A DNA stretch of 64,000 nt from Ochrobactrum vermis (GCF_002975205.1 NZ_PCOC01000003.1:186001-250000); one strand, 5' to 3'. Shown: positions 51,652 through 60,905, counted from the first letter of the stretch. Program-made: numbers and translations. Notes: generated by a model not told the origin, from the sequence alone.

Positions 51652-52305
51652 ATGGCCACGTTTGTTCTGATAGCTGGAGGCTGACAGGGCGGGTGGGTCT
51701 ACCAGAAAGTAGCAGATATCCTTGTTGGGCACGGGCACAAAGTCCTGCCAATAACTCTTTCTGGACTCGGTGATGCACCTGCCCCATCGGCCAATCTTGA
51801 AACTCATGTAAGCGAGGTCGTTGATGTCGTGAAGTCGCATAGTGACGACTTGATCCTTGTGGGGCAATCCTACGGAGGAATGATCGTGAGCGGCGTAGCG
51901 GACGCCGTTCCGTCGCGCATCCGCTCACTGGTCTATGTTGACCCCTATGTCCCAGAAACCGGCGACTCGGTCTGGTCGCTGACAACGCCGCGTTTTCGAA
52001 ACATGTTCATCGCAGGTGCAAAAGGTGACGGGCTGAATTGTGCCCCGCCTTCCAATCAGGACCCACGATGCCGCCCTCAACCGATTGCGACATTTCTCCA
52101 GTCAATCACTTTAACCGAACGCTGGCGTGACACACCTCGTAAGGTCTTCGTTGGCGCACATGGATGGGACGGAAGTCCATTCCTCGACCTCTATCAACGA
52201 TTGAGCCACGAAACCGAATGGTCAACCTATTCTCTCGATTGCGGCCACAACGTCGCTAAATTGGAGCCAGATGCATTGGCCCAGATACTCCTGACCCAGA
52301 CTTGA
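51652..52305 (+). pseudogene. alpha/beta hydrolase interrupted by a TGA stop at codon 11
   Basis: The gene starts MATFVLIAGG after AAAGGAA, then has TGA (51682-51684) where the family reads Trp (TGG) in HGGWQGGW, and continues in frame as QGGWVYQKVADILVGHGHKV. The nucleophile elbow VGQSYGGMIVSG and the late LDCGHNVAKL His region follow. One base change explains the break. Re-initiation downstream would lose the oxyanion loop, so it is most likely inactive, and recently so because the remainder is intact. Confidence 0.85.
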
Positions 52306-52751
52306 CCAACCAGATAACCATTTCAGTAGACGCCTCTCGATTTCTGCCATCACTGCCACCCGAATTCGACGACCGGCTTCTGTGGGCGGTTTTTCACAGC
52401 AGCCCAGCCTTCATTTGAAAAGCGGCAACCGATCGCCCCCTGACGTTCTTGACTATCCGTCAATGGATACATCTAGGGGCTCGCCTCTGCCGAAAAGCCT
52501 TACCCCAAGAGCCAAATAACTGAGCCTCATGTTCTCAGCTGAGAACAGCTTCTTGTTATTGTTAAACCAAAGTCATCGGACCTCGCGGCAGCTCGGGAGA
52601 TTCAAAACCAACTAGTCCATTTAATTATTGTATCTTGAGTTTTTGGATTCAAAGGCGTTAACTTTTCATTAACCTTAAAGTTGTTGACGACTCACATAGA
52701 TACAGTCATTCTGACGCTCAATCCTGCAATTATCTTAGTTGAGCGATTTTA
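52306..52751. promoter_or_regulatory. repABC upstream region with parS
   Basis: This 446-bp AT-rich stretch holds the parS palindrome at 52531-52546 and the repA promoter (AT-rich toward 52620-52740). No gene is supported. RepA is expected to repress from here. Confidence 0.55.
52531..52546. other. parS centromere site 1
   Basis: GTTCTCAGCTGAGAAC is a perfect palindrome fitting the repABC parS consensus GTT-N4-GC-N4-AAC bound by RepB. An identical copy lies in repB. Confidence 0.85.
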
Positions 52752-53966
52752 ATGATCCAAAGCGCCAATGCCACTAATATCAAGCAAACCGCAGAAAAGT
52801 CGTTAACTCGGCTTATTGAAGCGGATGCCGATACGCTAAGCGCCCAGCTTCAACATCTTCGTGCCCGCGCATTTCCACCGACAGCACAGAAAGAACTGCG
52901 TAAATTCGCTCCGGGAGAGGCCGCAAAGCTAATTGGAATCAGCGATGTCTATCTTCGCACGCTAGTTAACGAAGGCGTTATCGGTGAGGCTGAAAAGAAC
53001 GCAGCTGGTAGGCGCCTCTACTCACTAGAGCAAATCCACTCTATCCGGAATCACCTTAGCAAGAACAAAAAAAGTTATGATCAACGACGTCGAGATGATG
53101 ATCGGCTTCAGGTGATCGCCGTTACGAACTTTAAAGGCGGCTCGGGCAAAACCACTACGGCAGCACATCTTGCACAGTACTTTGCGCTTCGCGGTTATCG
53201 CGTCCTTGCGGCAGATCTTGATCCTCAAGCATCATTGTCTGCTTTATTCGGGATACAACCGGAGTTTGACCTAGAGCCTAATGAGACCCTTTACGGTGCA
53301 ATTCGATATGATGAAGCTCAACGACCACTGAAAAGCATCATTAGGACTACATATTTCAGCGGCCTCGACATCGTACCGGGTAATCTCGAATTACAAGAAT
53401 TCGAACACGAAACCCCCCGAGCTTTGACTTCATCTTCGCGATCTAGTGACAAATTGTTTTTCACACGGGTAGCCTCGGCGCTGAAAAGCGTGGAAGACGA
53501 CTATGACATCGTAGTTCTCGATTGCCCACCTTCGCTCGGCTACCTGACCCTGTCAGCACTCTGCGCGGCAACTTCTGTGCTTGTTACAATTCACCCTCAA
53601 ATGCTGGATGTAGCATCTATGAGCCAGTTCTTGCATATGACCGCGGGCCTTTTTGACGTCGTTGAAAGGGCTGGGGGAAATGCTAACTATGATTGGTTTC
53701 GCTATGTGCTCACACGCTACGAACCAAACGACGGCTCCCAGTCGCAAATCGCAGGTCTTCTCAAAGGACTGTTTGGGGATAGAGTCTTGACGAACTCCAT
53801 GGTCAAATCCGCCGCGATATCAGATGCAGGAATTACCAAGCAGACCCTTTACGAAGTCGGCAGAGAAAACTTCCATCGGCAGACATATGATCGCGCGATC
53901 GAAGCTCTCGATGCAGTCAATCATGAACTCGAAGAACTCGTCAGAGATGCGTGGGGTAGAAAATGA
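52752..53966 (+). CDS. repA: plasmid partitioning ATPase RepA (ParA family)
   Basis: 404 residues. The N-terminal MerR-like helix-turn-helix (KFAPGEAAKLIGISDVYLRT) is typical of RepA, followed by the ParA ATPase fold with deviant Walker A NFKGGSGKTTTAAHLA (about residues 124-139), YRVLAADLDPQASLS and YDIVVLDCPPSLGYL. It segregates the replicon with RepB and represses the operon. Its stop overlaps the repB start. Complete. Confidence 0.96.
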   Translation: MIQSANATNIKQTAEKSLTRLIEADADTLSAQLQHLRARAFPPTAQKELRKFAPGEAAKLIGISDVYLRTLVNEGVIGEAEKNAAGRRLYSLEQIHSIRNHLSKNKKSYDQRRRDDDRLQVIAVTNFKGGSGKTTTAAHLAQYFALRGYRVLAADLDPQASLSALFGIQPEFDLEPNETLYGAIRYDEAQRPLKSIIRTTYFSGLDIVPGNLELQEFEHETPRALTSSSRSSDKLFFTRVASALKSVEDDYDIVVLDCPPSLGYLTLSALCAATSVLVTIHPQMLDVASMSQFLHMTAGLFDVVERAGGNANYDWFRYVLTRYEPNDGSQSQIAGLLKGLFGDRVLTNSMVKSAAISDAGITKQTLYEVGRENFHRQTYDRAIEALDAVNHELEELVRDAWGRK

Positions 53967-54958
53967 ACAAGCGCCGTGATGCTTTGCGAGATTTCTTAAC
54001 GCCAATCACTTCCAACCATGAGTTCTCAGCTGAGAACACGCCCAAGCGACCGCAAATATCTTCGGGCGCTTTGCAAAGTATGAATGATGCGATCACCGGT
54101 CTTTCTAATGAAGCAGAGGAGCTCCGTAAGACACTAGCTGATGGCCAATCCATAGTTGAGCTCGATGCACATCTTATAGACGCGTCCTTTGTGAAGGACC
54201 GCCTTGATGATTATACAGGTTCCGATTTCGATGCTCTACTGACCAGCATCCAGGAGAACGGCCAAGCCGTCCCAGTGCTCGTACGACCGAACCCCGATCA
54301 GTCCGGCCGCTATCAACTTGCGTACGGGCATCGACGCGTTGCTGCACTCAAGCAACTTGGTCTAAAAGTCAAAACTTTCATTCGAGACCTATCCGACGAC
54401 GAGTTGATAATAGCGCAAGGCAACGAAAACCTTGAACGCAAAGATCTCACGTTTATTGAGAAAGCACTGTTTGCTCGACGTCTAGAAGACCGAGGGACTA
54501 CCAGAGCTGTGATCATGGCCACCTTTGGCACTTCGTCCAGAGGCGTTTTATCCGAGATGATTGCTTTGGCTCGAAAGTTACCTGAAGAGCTTATACAGGC
54601 CATTGGTGCGGCTCCTGGTATTGGGCGACCAAAATGGGATTCAATGGCTACCCTATTAGCCAATAAGCCTAATGCGCTCGAAACCGTTCTAACGTCTGAT
54701 TCCTTCCTGAATCTAAACAGTACCGAACGCTTTGACGCAATCTTTACGTCGCTCAAGCAGGCAAACAAGGTACTACCCAACCCTATAGCACACGGCTGGA
54801 GTTCGGATGACTCTCAGCTAAGGGTAGTCGCCAAATCAAAGTCTAAAGTATACGCCGTCGAATTCTCGGAGTCCGAAGGGAAGGCGTTCGGTGAGTGGAT
54901 TTCCGACAATATGAAACGCTTATACGACGAATATAAAGGAACCAAGCAACGCAATTAG
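53963..54958 (+). CDS. repB: plasmid partitioning protein RepB (ParB family)
   Basis: 331 residues. The N-terminal part is followed by the ParB/Srx nuclease-like domain (IQENGQAVPVLVRPNPDQSG then RYQLAYGHRRVAALKQLG) and a helix-turn-helix region (DLTFIEKALFARRLEDRGTT). It binds parS and works with RepA. Its own coding sequence carries a second parS at 54022-54037, encoding EFSAENTP. An ATGA overlap with repA indicates coupling. Confidence 0.95.
   Translation: MNKRRDALRDFLTPITSNHEFSAENTPKRPQISSGALQSMNDAITGLSNEAEELRKTLADGQSIVELDAHLIDASFVKDRLDDYTGSDFDALLTSIQENGQAVPVLVRPNPDQSGRYQLAYGHRRVAALKQLGLKVKTFIRDLSDDELIIAQGNENLERKDLTFIEKALFARRLEDRGTTRAVIMATFGTSSRGVLSEMIALARKLPEELIQAIGAAPGIGRPKWDSMATLLANKPNALETVLTSDSFLNLNSTERFDAIFTSLKQANKVLPNPIAHGWSSDDSQLRVVAKSKSKVYAVEFSESEGKAFGEWISDNMKRLYDEYKGTKQRN
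54022..54037. other. parS centromere site 2, inside repB
   Basis: GTTCTCAGCTGAGAAC, identical over 16 bp to the site at 52531-52546 and lying within codons 20-26 of repB. Confidence 0.85.
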
Positions 54959-54971
54959 GAGACTTTAGCAA

Positions 54972-55060
54972 AAGAAAAAGGCCCCCAAACGTCACCGTCG
55001 TGGAAGCCTCTCTCAAAGTTCTAGCAGACTGAGAATCGCATTTCCCCGAATCAGTGTCAA
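54972..55060 (-). ncRNA. counter-transcribed RNA (IncA-type) in the repB-repC gap, with its promoter
   Basis: On the minus strand TTGACA (55060-55055), a 17-bp spacer and GATTCT (55037-55032) form a promoter; the RNA would begin near 55026. A terminator follows: GGCTTCCA pairs with TTTGGGGGCC-type sequence and a TTTTT run near 54979-54975. The transcript of about 50 nt is antisense to the repC leader, as known for repABC replicons, where it lowers RepC synthesis and sets copy number and incompatibility. Confidence 0.8.
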
Positions 55061-55118
55061 GAGTCGTAGCGTCATTTTGGCGGGTGGTTTTCTTTTGCCT
55101 TTTGAAAGGTGAGAGGAA

Positions 55119-56348
55119 ATGCAAATTCTGGAGACTGTCACGTCCACAATCCGTGGACGAATGAGAATGTTTACCCAAAATTCTGAACTGAAGAGCAAGG
55201 AGGCGAGAGGGTTAAACCGGTGGGTGATCTATAAGCAGCTTTGCCTCGCCAAATCAGCGTTCGAACTCAATGATCGTTGTCTTGCGGTGCTCAGCTCGCT
55301 TTTGTCGTTTCTCCCTAAAGATGAGATCAACGAGAAGAACGGTCTCGTCGTTTTTCCGTCCAATCGTCAGTTATCGCTCCGAGCCCATGGAATGCCGGAA
55401 TCGACACTGCGCCGACATCTGGCATCCCTGGTCGAAGCCGGCATCATCGCCCGCAAGGATAGCCCGACGCGTAAACGCTATGCTCATAAGGACAGGGAAG
55501 GGCAGGTCGACCTTGCTTTCGGCTTTTCCTTCGCGCCGTTGCTCGAACGTGCGTCTGAGATCACAGAGATTGCAGATAGAATTCTTGCTGACCAGAAAAC
55601 CCTGAAACGTCTTCGAGATGAAGCTTCGGTTATGCGAAGAGACATCGCATCGATCTTTGTCGACGCGGCCAATGAAACCGGAAAGCTCTGTGAAAGGCTG
55701 GAACCGGTATTTGTTCGCTTCCGCAAAATCGTTGACGCAATACCGCGGCGCGCATCTCTTGCCCAACTCTCAGCAATCAAGGCCGATCTTGAAGACATTC
55801 GCGATGAATTGACTATCACATTGAAAGCAAAGGGAGCTGTTCCGGAAATGAGCGGCAGCGCCGCCCAATTTGAGCGACAGCATAATGAATCCCTGCCAGA
55901 ATCCCTTTCTGACTCTCAAAACGGTAAAAAGATTGATTTGAAAGTGCCTTCTTCGGATAGCTCTGTTGCTGGGAACCTCGAAATAGAGGATCGGGTCCAG
56001 GTTTCTCCTTCAATCTCTCTCGATCAGGTGCTTCGGACATGCCCGGATATTCGCGAATATAGTGCAAATGGGATTGCCTCATGGCGAGATCTCTATGATG
56101 CGTCACGAGTAGTCTCAGGGTTCCTCGGGATCAGCCACTCGGCCTATCGGGAAGCGATAGTCTCCATGGGCGCGGAAACTGCTTCGACCGCCATTGCGTG
56201 GATCCTGCAGAAACTGAACTCAATCAATTCGCCAGGTGGATATCTGCGATCTCTGACACAGAAGGCGAGGGGAGGGGCCTTTTCAATCAGCCAGCTGTTG
56301 TTTTCAGGCATGAAAGCAAACGGAAATCTGATTCCGGCCAAGTTATGA
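55119..56348 (+). CDS. repC: replication initiator RepC
   Basis: 409 residues. The N-terminal winged-helix region (KSAFELNDRCLAVLSSLLSF, FPSNRQLSLRAHGMPESTLR, HLASLVEAGIIARKDSPTRK) is typical of RepC; a coiled linker and a C-terminal domain (YREAIVSMGAETASTAIAWI) follow. In repABC replicons the origin lies inside repC. It starts after GGTGAGAGG. Complete, so the replicon should be functional. Confidence 0.95.
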   Translation: MQILETVTSTIRGRMRMFTQNSELKSKEARGLNRWVIYKQLCLAKSAFELNDRCLAVLSSLLSFLPKDEINEKNGLVVFPSNRQLSLRAHGMPESTLRRHLASLVEAGIIARKDSPTRKRYAHKDREGQVDLAFGFSFAPLLERASEITEIADRILADQKTLKRLRDEASVMRRDIASIFVDAANETGKLCERLEPVFVRFRKIVDAIPRRASLAQLSAIKADLEDIRDELTITLKAKGAVPEMSGSAAQFERQHNESLPESLSDSQNGKKIDLKVPSSDSSVAGNLEIEDRVQVSPSISLDQVLRTCPDIREYSANGIASWRDLYDASRVVSGFLGISHSAYREAIVSMGAETASTAIAWILQKLNSINSPGGYLRSLTQKARGGAFSISQLLFSGMKANGNLIPAKL

Positions 56349-56458
56349 GCCTACGCCAGACCAATAGGCAAAGTAGAACGCAAGGGGAAAATGTTCTTGA
56401 TGTATGCCTCCCATTGGCTTTTTCTCCCTTTGAAGCCCATGTGAACAAGAGCAAGCGA

Positions 56459-56884
56459 ATGTCGAAACCGTTGAAACCCGTTCTTTGTTTGTCAGTCCTT
56501 GGCGCTCTCATTGCTGCCCCGGTTTCGGCCCAACAGCATCAGGAAACAATTATCTTGTCCGTTGCGTCGAACATTATGCGTTGGGCCGATGTTTACAAGG
56601 TTCGGCCTGAACGCCGTGATGATCCTTATTATCACGTACGAGTAATCGAACGGCAAAGAGACTGGAAAGTCTGGCAGTTCAAGGAACTTGTTTCCCATAT
56701 GGCAGTAATACCCAAAGCACTGCCAGCAAGTCGTATCAGCAAAAAAGCGAGAACCTATAATTACAAAGACGTGGAAATCCGCAGCGCATATCGTCGTTGG
56801 CTGGATGAACCCGAGACCCGCTTCGAGGTTCCGGTTTGTAAAACCAACATTCTAAACTGTCTTAAACAGTTGCCACAACGTTAA
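56459..56884 (+). CDS. exported protein of unknown function (DUF5086-like)
   Basis: 141 residues. A signal peptide (VLCLSVLGALIAAPVSAQQH) precedes a basic domain (SNIMRWADVYKVRPERRDDP then YYHVRVIERQRDWKVWQFKE) and a final Cys pair (CKTNILNCL). Similar small periplasmic proteins occur next to rep genes on rhizobial plasmids. It is followed after 14 bp by another exported gene, so the two may act together. The DUF assignment is tentative. Confidence 0.65.
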   Translation: MSKPLKPVLCLSVLGALIAAPVSAQQHQETIILSVASNIMRWADVYKVRPERRDDPYYHVRVIERQRDWKVWQFKELVSHMAVIPKALPASRISKKARTYNYKDVEIRSAYRRWLDEPETRFEVPVCKTNILNCLKQLPQR

Positions 56885-56898
56885 ACAAGGATCCGTTC

Positions 56899-57279
56899 AT
56901 GCCCAGAATAATCTACGGTGTAGTTCTATCAGCATGGTTCTGCGGAATAGCTGTCGCTGAGGATGTTCCTGGCATCGCTTTTGAAAACAAACTGGCCGCG
57001 TGCGTGACGGTCACAGGAGAGAAATCTGTCGTAAAAGCGAATGTCCTCTCAGTGAAAGCCCATTTTCAAATACACAAGCCTATCGGTGACTGTGGATGCT
57101 TTTCGGCCCGGGTAGCCTATTCGAGCAGCATCGATATGGAAGGTGTGCCAGAATTTCTGCAGCAAGGCATTATTCCAATCAACAAGGATGCGGTGAAGAC
57201 GCTCGTTCTTGCGAGCGAGGCAAGTTTGGTTGGCGATCGAGAAATCAACGTCCAGTTGGTTTGCGCAAGACCCACATAG
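56899..57279 (+). CDS. exported protein of unknown function (DUF2195-like)
   Basis: 126 residues with a signal peptide (IIYGVVLSAWFCGIAVAEDV) and a beta-rich mature part (FENKLAACVTVTGEKSVVKA, KPIGDCGCFSARVAYSSSID) carrying four Cys, likely disulphide bonds in the periplasm. It fits the DUF2195 family known from Agrobacterium by pattern, which I could not check. It is co-transcribed with the preceding exported gene, with AAGGA before the ATG. Confidence 0.65.
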   Translation: MPRIIYGVVLSAWFCGIAVAEDVPGIAFENKLAACVTVTGEKSVVKANVLSVKAHFQIHKPIGDCGCFSARVAYSSSIDMEGVPEFLQQGIIPINKDAVKTLVLASEASLVGDREINVQLVCARPT

Positions 57280-57390
57280 CCAACTTATGAGTGAGGTGAT
57301 TAATCCAGTTTAGTTTCCCTTTGGCAGGTCTGGGCACACGACCAATGGAGATACTGGTTCACGTTCGCTTTAACCTCCACCTCTCGTGAG

Positions 57391-57408
57391 TTGGCGCATT
57401 TGCGCCAA
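57391..57408. repeat. perfect short palindrome TTGGCGCA-TT-TGCGCCAA
   Basis: Two 8-bp arms with a 2-nt centre lie 27 bp past the SH3-protein stop. It may be a terminator stem for that gene on the minus strand or an operator. No T-run is adjacent. Confidence 0.5.
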
Positions 57409-57434
57409 ACCGAAACCAGTGGAAGGCAATTTCG

Positions 57435-58049
57435 TTAGCGGTAGCAAACGGGGCTACGTCCGCCTGGACGGCTATAGGCGCTCCGTCCCCCACACGAACG
57501 GCCATTCCGCATAACGTCATACGGGCAATCACACGTGCCAATATATGGAGACCGAACAGGTTGACCTGATCGGCGCGTCGGAGCCAATCGAGTTGCAGCA
57601 GGCGGCTCCATTATTCGAGGGACTGAAACCAGCTTTTGCGTTACAGGCGGTGGATTTTCGGCCAAGTATAGCTCGGAAATCCATCCCGTTCGATTGCCGT
57701 AAGTGACGCTGAACCATCCGGAACGATAGTTCATAACCTGCACTCTTCTACCTCTATCGATAACCGTAATGACCCGTGCGGTTAATGACGGCTCGGATCT
57801 CATATTTACCTTGGTGGTCGAATATAGCCCCTTTCCGATGAAAGGGTGCTGGTCAGCCGATGGCGGTGGCTGGTTTGTCAGTCGGTGAGTTGTCGCCTGC
57901 ACGAAGCCTAAATGCTGCGGAGCCTGCTCGGTTGCCTGGACTGTAGTCTGTGGTTGAACTGCGTCTGGTGGCGATACTGGGGTCGGCGTGTCATTCCCGA
58001 AAAGTCTCGTGAGAATGAACAGGGCAACTGCCCCAAATATCCAGTTCAT
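57435..58049 (-). CDS. membrane-anchored bacterial SH3 domain protein
   Basis: About 204 residues. A short N-terminal membrane anchor (MNWIFGAVALFILTRLFG) leads a Pro-rich linker, an SH3b domain (NMRSEPSLTARVITVIDRGR then GWFSVTYGNRTGWISELYLA) and a conserved C-terminal Cys motif (YIGTCDCPYDVMRNGRSCGG). SH3b domains bind cell-wall peptides. The TTG at 58076 would add nine residues; the internal ATG is chosen but both ribosome sites are weak. Not in a clear operon. Confidence 0.8.
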   Translation of the reverse strand: MNWIFGAVALFILTRLFGNDTPTPVSPPDAVQPQTTVQATEQAPQHLGFVQATTHRLTNQPPPSADQHPFIGKGLYSTTKVNMRSEPSLTARVITVIDRGRRVQVMNYRSGWFSVTYGNRTGWISELYLAENPPPVTQKLVSVPRIMEPPAATRLAPTRRSGQPVRSPYIGTCDCPYDVMRNGRSCGGRSAYSRPGGRSPVCYR

Positions 58050-58138
58050 CGCCTTCGACAATTTTGGATCCCCCAATCCCTCAAAAGATCAAAGCAAAAT
58101 TTTAGGGGGATGTCGAGATAAAGCCTCGCTCTCCGCAC

Positions 58139-58157
58139 TGTATCACGGTATGATACA
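58139..58157. promoter_or_regulatory. operator palindrome before the higBA fusion
   Basis: TGTATCA-CGGTA-TGATACA, perfect 7-bp arms, ends 17 bp before the start codon. HigA-type antitoxins bind such palindromes to repress their own operon. Confidence 0.65.
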
Positions 58158-58174
58158 AGTCGCAGGGGTAACTC

Positions 58175-58765
58175 ATGGTCCGTTCCTACAAAGACGCCAG
58201 AACCAAAGCCGTTGCAGGCAGCAAAGCGCCAAAGGGGTTTCCGGCAGATTTGATAAGAACAACTGTTCGCAAAATTACCGTGATCGATAGTGCTTTAATT
58301 CTTGATGATCTTCGCTCTCCTCCCGGTAACAGGCTGGAGGCTCTGAACGGAGACCGTAAAGGGCAGCGCTCGATCCACATCAATGATCAGTGGCGCATCT
58401 GTTTCGTTTGGACCGATGCTGGCGCTGAACAAATCGAAATTGTTGACTACCACTGGAAGGAAGAAGCCATGACCAGTATATTGCCCCCGGTCCATCCCGG
58501 CGAAATTCTTCGGGAAGAGTATCTCATCCCGCTTGGGATGAGTGCAGGTGCGCTTGCCAGGAATCTGAATGTCCCTCGCACTCGCATTGAGCGTCTGGCG
58601 ACAGAACAGACCGCCGTTACACCTGATACGGCTCTGCGCCTTGCAAAGTTCTTCCGGACCACGCCCGAATTCTGGATGAATATGCAGTCAAGTTACGACC
58701 TTAAAACGGAGGCAGTAGCCATTCAGGATCAACTCTTAGCTATCCATGAACTGAAAGCGGCCTGA
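58175..58765 (+). CDS. higBA: in-frame fusion of HigB (RelE-type) toxin and HigA antitoxin
   Basis: 196 residues. Residues 1-93 are a HigB toxin (LRSPPGNRLEALNGDRKGQ, SIHINDQWRICFVWTDAG, ending EIVDYH). In ordinary systems the gene stops here, commonly with TGA; here the codon is TGG (58454-58456), and the frame runs on through WKEEA into a complete HigA (MTSILPPVHPGEILREEYLI, helix-turn-helix ALARNLNVPRTRIERLATE, DTALRLAKFFRTTPEFWMNM). GGAAGGAAG still sits before the HigA ATG at 58469, so free HigA could also be made. The toxin would be covalently tied to its antitoxin. Confidence 0.88.
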   Translation: MVRSYKDARTKAVAGSKAPKGFPADLIRTTVRKITVIDSALILDDLRSPPGNRLEALNGDRKGQRSIHINDQWRICFVWTDAGAEQIEIVDYHWKEEAMTSILPPVHPGEILREEYLIPLGMSAGALARNLNVPRTRIERLATEQTAVTPDTALRLAKFFRTTPEFWMNMQSSYDLKTEAVAIQDQLLAIHELKAA

Positions 58766-59025
58766 TTTACTATACATTTGATGCAGATCAGGCGCTTGTT
58801 TTCCAGAAATCCCCAATGTTTCACGCTAACAACGAAACCGCTCGGCATGATACGCGACAGGTTCTTTTGGTAGCCTGTGGTTCCTTCTTGTCAGGGAAGG
58901 GGCACCCCTCACCAGTGGATTGTTCGACTATATCCTGAAGGAGAGAACCACGGGCTACAGATTTCCCTTGAATTTGGTAGAGAGGCCGCAAACGTCGTGT
59001 TTAAGTTAATGTAATGGTGCCCTGA

Positions 59026-59538
59026 ATGAAGAATAGAACGTTCATTGCGATCATCATCGCTATTGCACTTGCCGGAATTAATGTCCAAGTACGGGCCGAC
59101 GGTTTCAAAATCCACGAGCTGACGCCCATCAAGCAAGAGTTCTGGTCAATATTTGATGCCTCCGCGCATCATGCGGAAGAACCGACTAACTTTCGGATGT
59201 CCTGCTGCGGAACAGATGACGACCAGCATTTGATGATCGCTATCGATCGCCATGTCGACGAGCAGGGACAGGAAAACAGAACGGACGAAGGTTATCTCCA
59301 AGAGTTGGAGGTCGGTTCCGAAAAGATCGGGTTCAAGATCGAGAAAATTGATGTCTCTCCAGCAATTGGACGACTTATCCGCCTTCCGAATGTAGGTGGC
59401 CTCAAGGGGGTGAATATTTTTGTCGTAGAGGGCGGAGATCGGCTAACAATCCAGTCGGTCGCGCCGACCGAGGGGGCCGCTGAAAACAATGCCCGGAGGG
59501 CCTTGGAAATAGCAAAAAAGTCCGTCATTGGGCGATGA
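59026..59538 (+). CDS. exported protein of unknown function
   Basis: 170 residues with a signal peptide (TFIAIIIAIALAGINVQVRA). The mature domain contains FRMSCCGTDDDQHLMIAIDR with a Cys-Cys pair and a charged beta-rich core (LEVGSEKIGFKIEKIDVSPA). Not recognised. It stands alone with about 260 bp of upstream sequence. It is likely periplasmic. Confidence 0.6.
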   Translation: MKNRTFIAIIIAIALAGINVQVRADGFKIHELTPIKQEFWSIFDASAHHAEEPTNFRMSCCGTDDDQHLMIAIDRHVDEQGQENRTDEGYLQELEVGSEKIGFKIEKIDVSPAIGRLIRLPNVGGLKGVNIFVVEGGDRLTIQSVAPTEGAAENNARRALEIAKKSVIGR

Positions 59539-59661
59539 TTTGGTCTACAGGCAGGCGCTTTCTTCAATTGTCTACTGTTAAGTTTCCGTCGAGCGGTTCG
59601 AACGAAGATTTCATAAATTGAAAACGGAAATCAAAATCAATGTCATTCTTCACTTCTGCAA

Positions 59662-59895
59662 TCACAGTGCTTGCAAACGATAGGCAGATGCGAAAGCGGA
59701 TAGGTCGTCGTATACTTCAGTTACATTGCTGACAGATCGCAGTTCGATGCGATCATCAGTGTGGGTGCAAACATCAATGATTGCCTCACCGAGGGCAAAT
59801 GCGTCAAAGGAAGCGTTAAGTAGCTGGCCGCCACCTTCATTCAGGGCTTGTATCGCTTTGTAGAGCGCCTGGGCCTGAGCGTCGTTTAAAAGCAT
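59662..59895 (-). CDS. small hypothetical protein
   Basis: 77 residues starting MLLNDAQAQALYKAIQALNE after GGAAGCG. Helical, soluble and acidic (FDAFALGEAIIDVCTHTDDR). A plausible real gene by composition and ribosome site, but no family is recognised. Nothing around it indicates a function. Confidence 0.5.
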   Translation of the reverse strand: MLLNDAQAQALYKAIQALNEGGGQLLNASFDAFALGEAIIDVCTHTDDRIELRSVSNVTEVYDDLSAFASAYRLQAL

Positions 59896-60140
59896 GGGAC
59901 GCTTCCGTCTGGGTATGGGCAGTTACAATACCGCCGTAGGTGAGGGGATTGATAAATTCCAGCCGGCATCAATCCAAGTCAAATGCGAATTTAATCATAG
60001 CTCACGGCCGTGTCGGATGACTTCTCAAAAGAGAAAGCAACGGAGCCGGATTTCCTTCAGTGAAAGGCAAACAGGTGACCGGCCTGTAGGAAGTCACCCT
60101 TTTGATGGAGCTTTCGCAGATACTATGATCGCAATTCGTC

Positions 60141-60656
60141 TCAAGCCTGTCCGAGACGTCTGCGCAGTTCTTCGTTCTCAGCACGCAGTTTTGCAGCAAG
60201 TTCCTGGCGCAGCTTCAGGTTTTCCGCTTCAAGTGCAATCAGGGCCTTCAGATCGTCGCTCGCCCCCGCTTTCGTTTTTGCCTTTGCTGCGACAAGTGCT
60301 GTTTTGCCAGCGGCATTTTTCCAGTTGTAATAAGTCTGTTCGCTGACTTCCAACTGCTGCAGTGCGGCTTTCAGTGTGGTCTTGCCGCCTTTGGTCGCCC
60401 TTTCAACGGCAGCAAGAATTGAAGCGCGTTGTTCGGGAGTATACTTCTTGATCGTGCGGGTGGGTGGCTCAGCTTCAATGGGGGCTGATTTTGCCGCGAC
60501 CCTGGTCGTTTTAGCGGCAGGTGCTGCAGCCGCCTTTACAGGCTTGGGCTCTGCTTTTTTGCGAGGCGCACGAGTTTTCTTCGTGGTACTCACCGGCTCG
60601 GCGGTTCTTACCTCAACTGGCGTCTCGTTTACTGCTGCAATGGTTTCGTCTGCCAT
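60141..60656 (-). CDS. SyrB-family protein (transposase-type HTH)
   Basis: 171 residues. A disordered Lys/Ala/Pro-rich N-terminal half (KKTRAPRKKAEPKPVKAAAA) is followed by the SyrB helix-turn-helix (YTPEQRASILAAVERATKGG, TTLKAALQQLEVSEQTYYNW) and a leucine-zipper end (ALIALEAENLKLRQELAAKL). Sinorhizobium SyrB represses syrM; the fold comes from transposase OrfA proteins. Two shorter proteins with the same zipper lie to the right (60906 and 61625). Confidence 0.85.
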   Translation of the reverse strand: MADETIAAVNETPVEVRTAEPVSTTKKTRAPRKKAEPKPVKAAAAPAAKTTRVAAKSAPIEAEPPTRTIKKYTPEQRASILAAVERATKGGKTTLKAALQQLEVSEQTYYNWKNAAGKTALVAAKAKTKAGASDDLKALIALEAENLKLRQELAAKLRAENEELRRRLGQA

Positions 60657-60905
60657 GGTATGCTTCTCCAGATCGATGTTTGGAAATTCATCTAGGCATC
60701 AAACATATAGGTCAATGGTTGATGTAACAATAAGGCCCTGTACTTCATGTGTTCAAGATGAGATAGACTTGCTTTCAGGGCATATCGATCAGGTTGGACA
60801 TTCTGTTGAGTGTTGAAAGTCCGCCGCATAATATGTAGCCACTGGTAAAAGCGCTTTGACGCGCGTGGAACGTACCTTCAAACTTTCTCGGGAAGCCAAT
60901 CACGG

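Noticed and set aside
51652..51690. Selenocysteine reading of the TGA in the hydrolase gene
   Set aside because: The family has Trp, not Cys, at this position and no SECIS-like hairpin is evident; a nonsense mutation is simpler.
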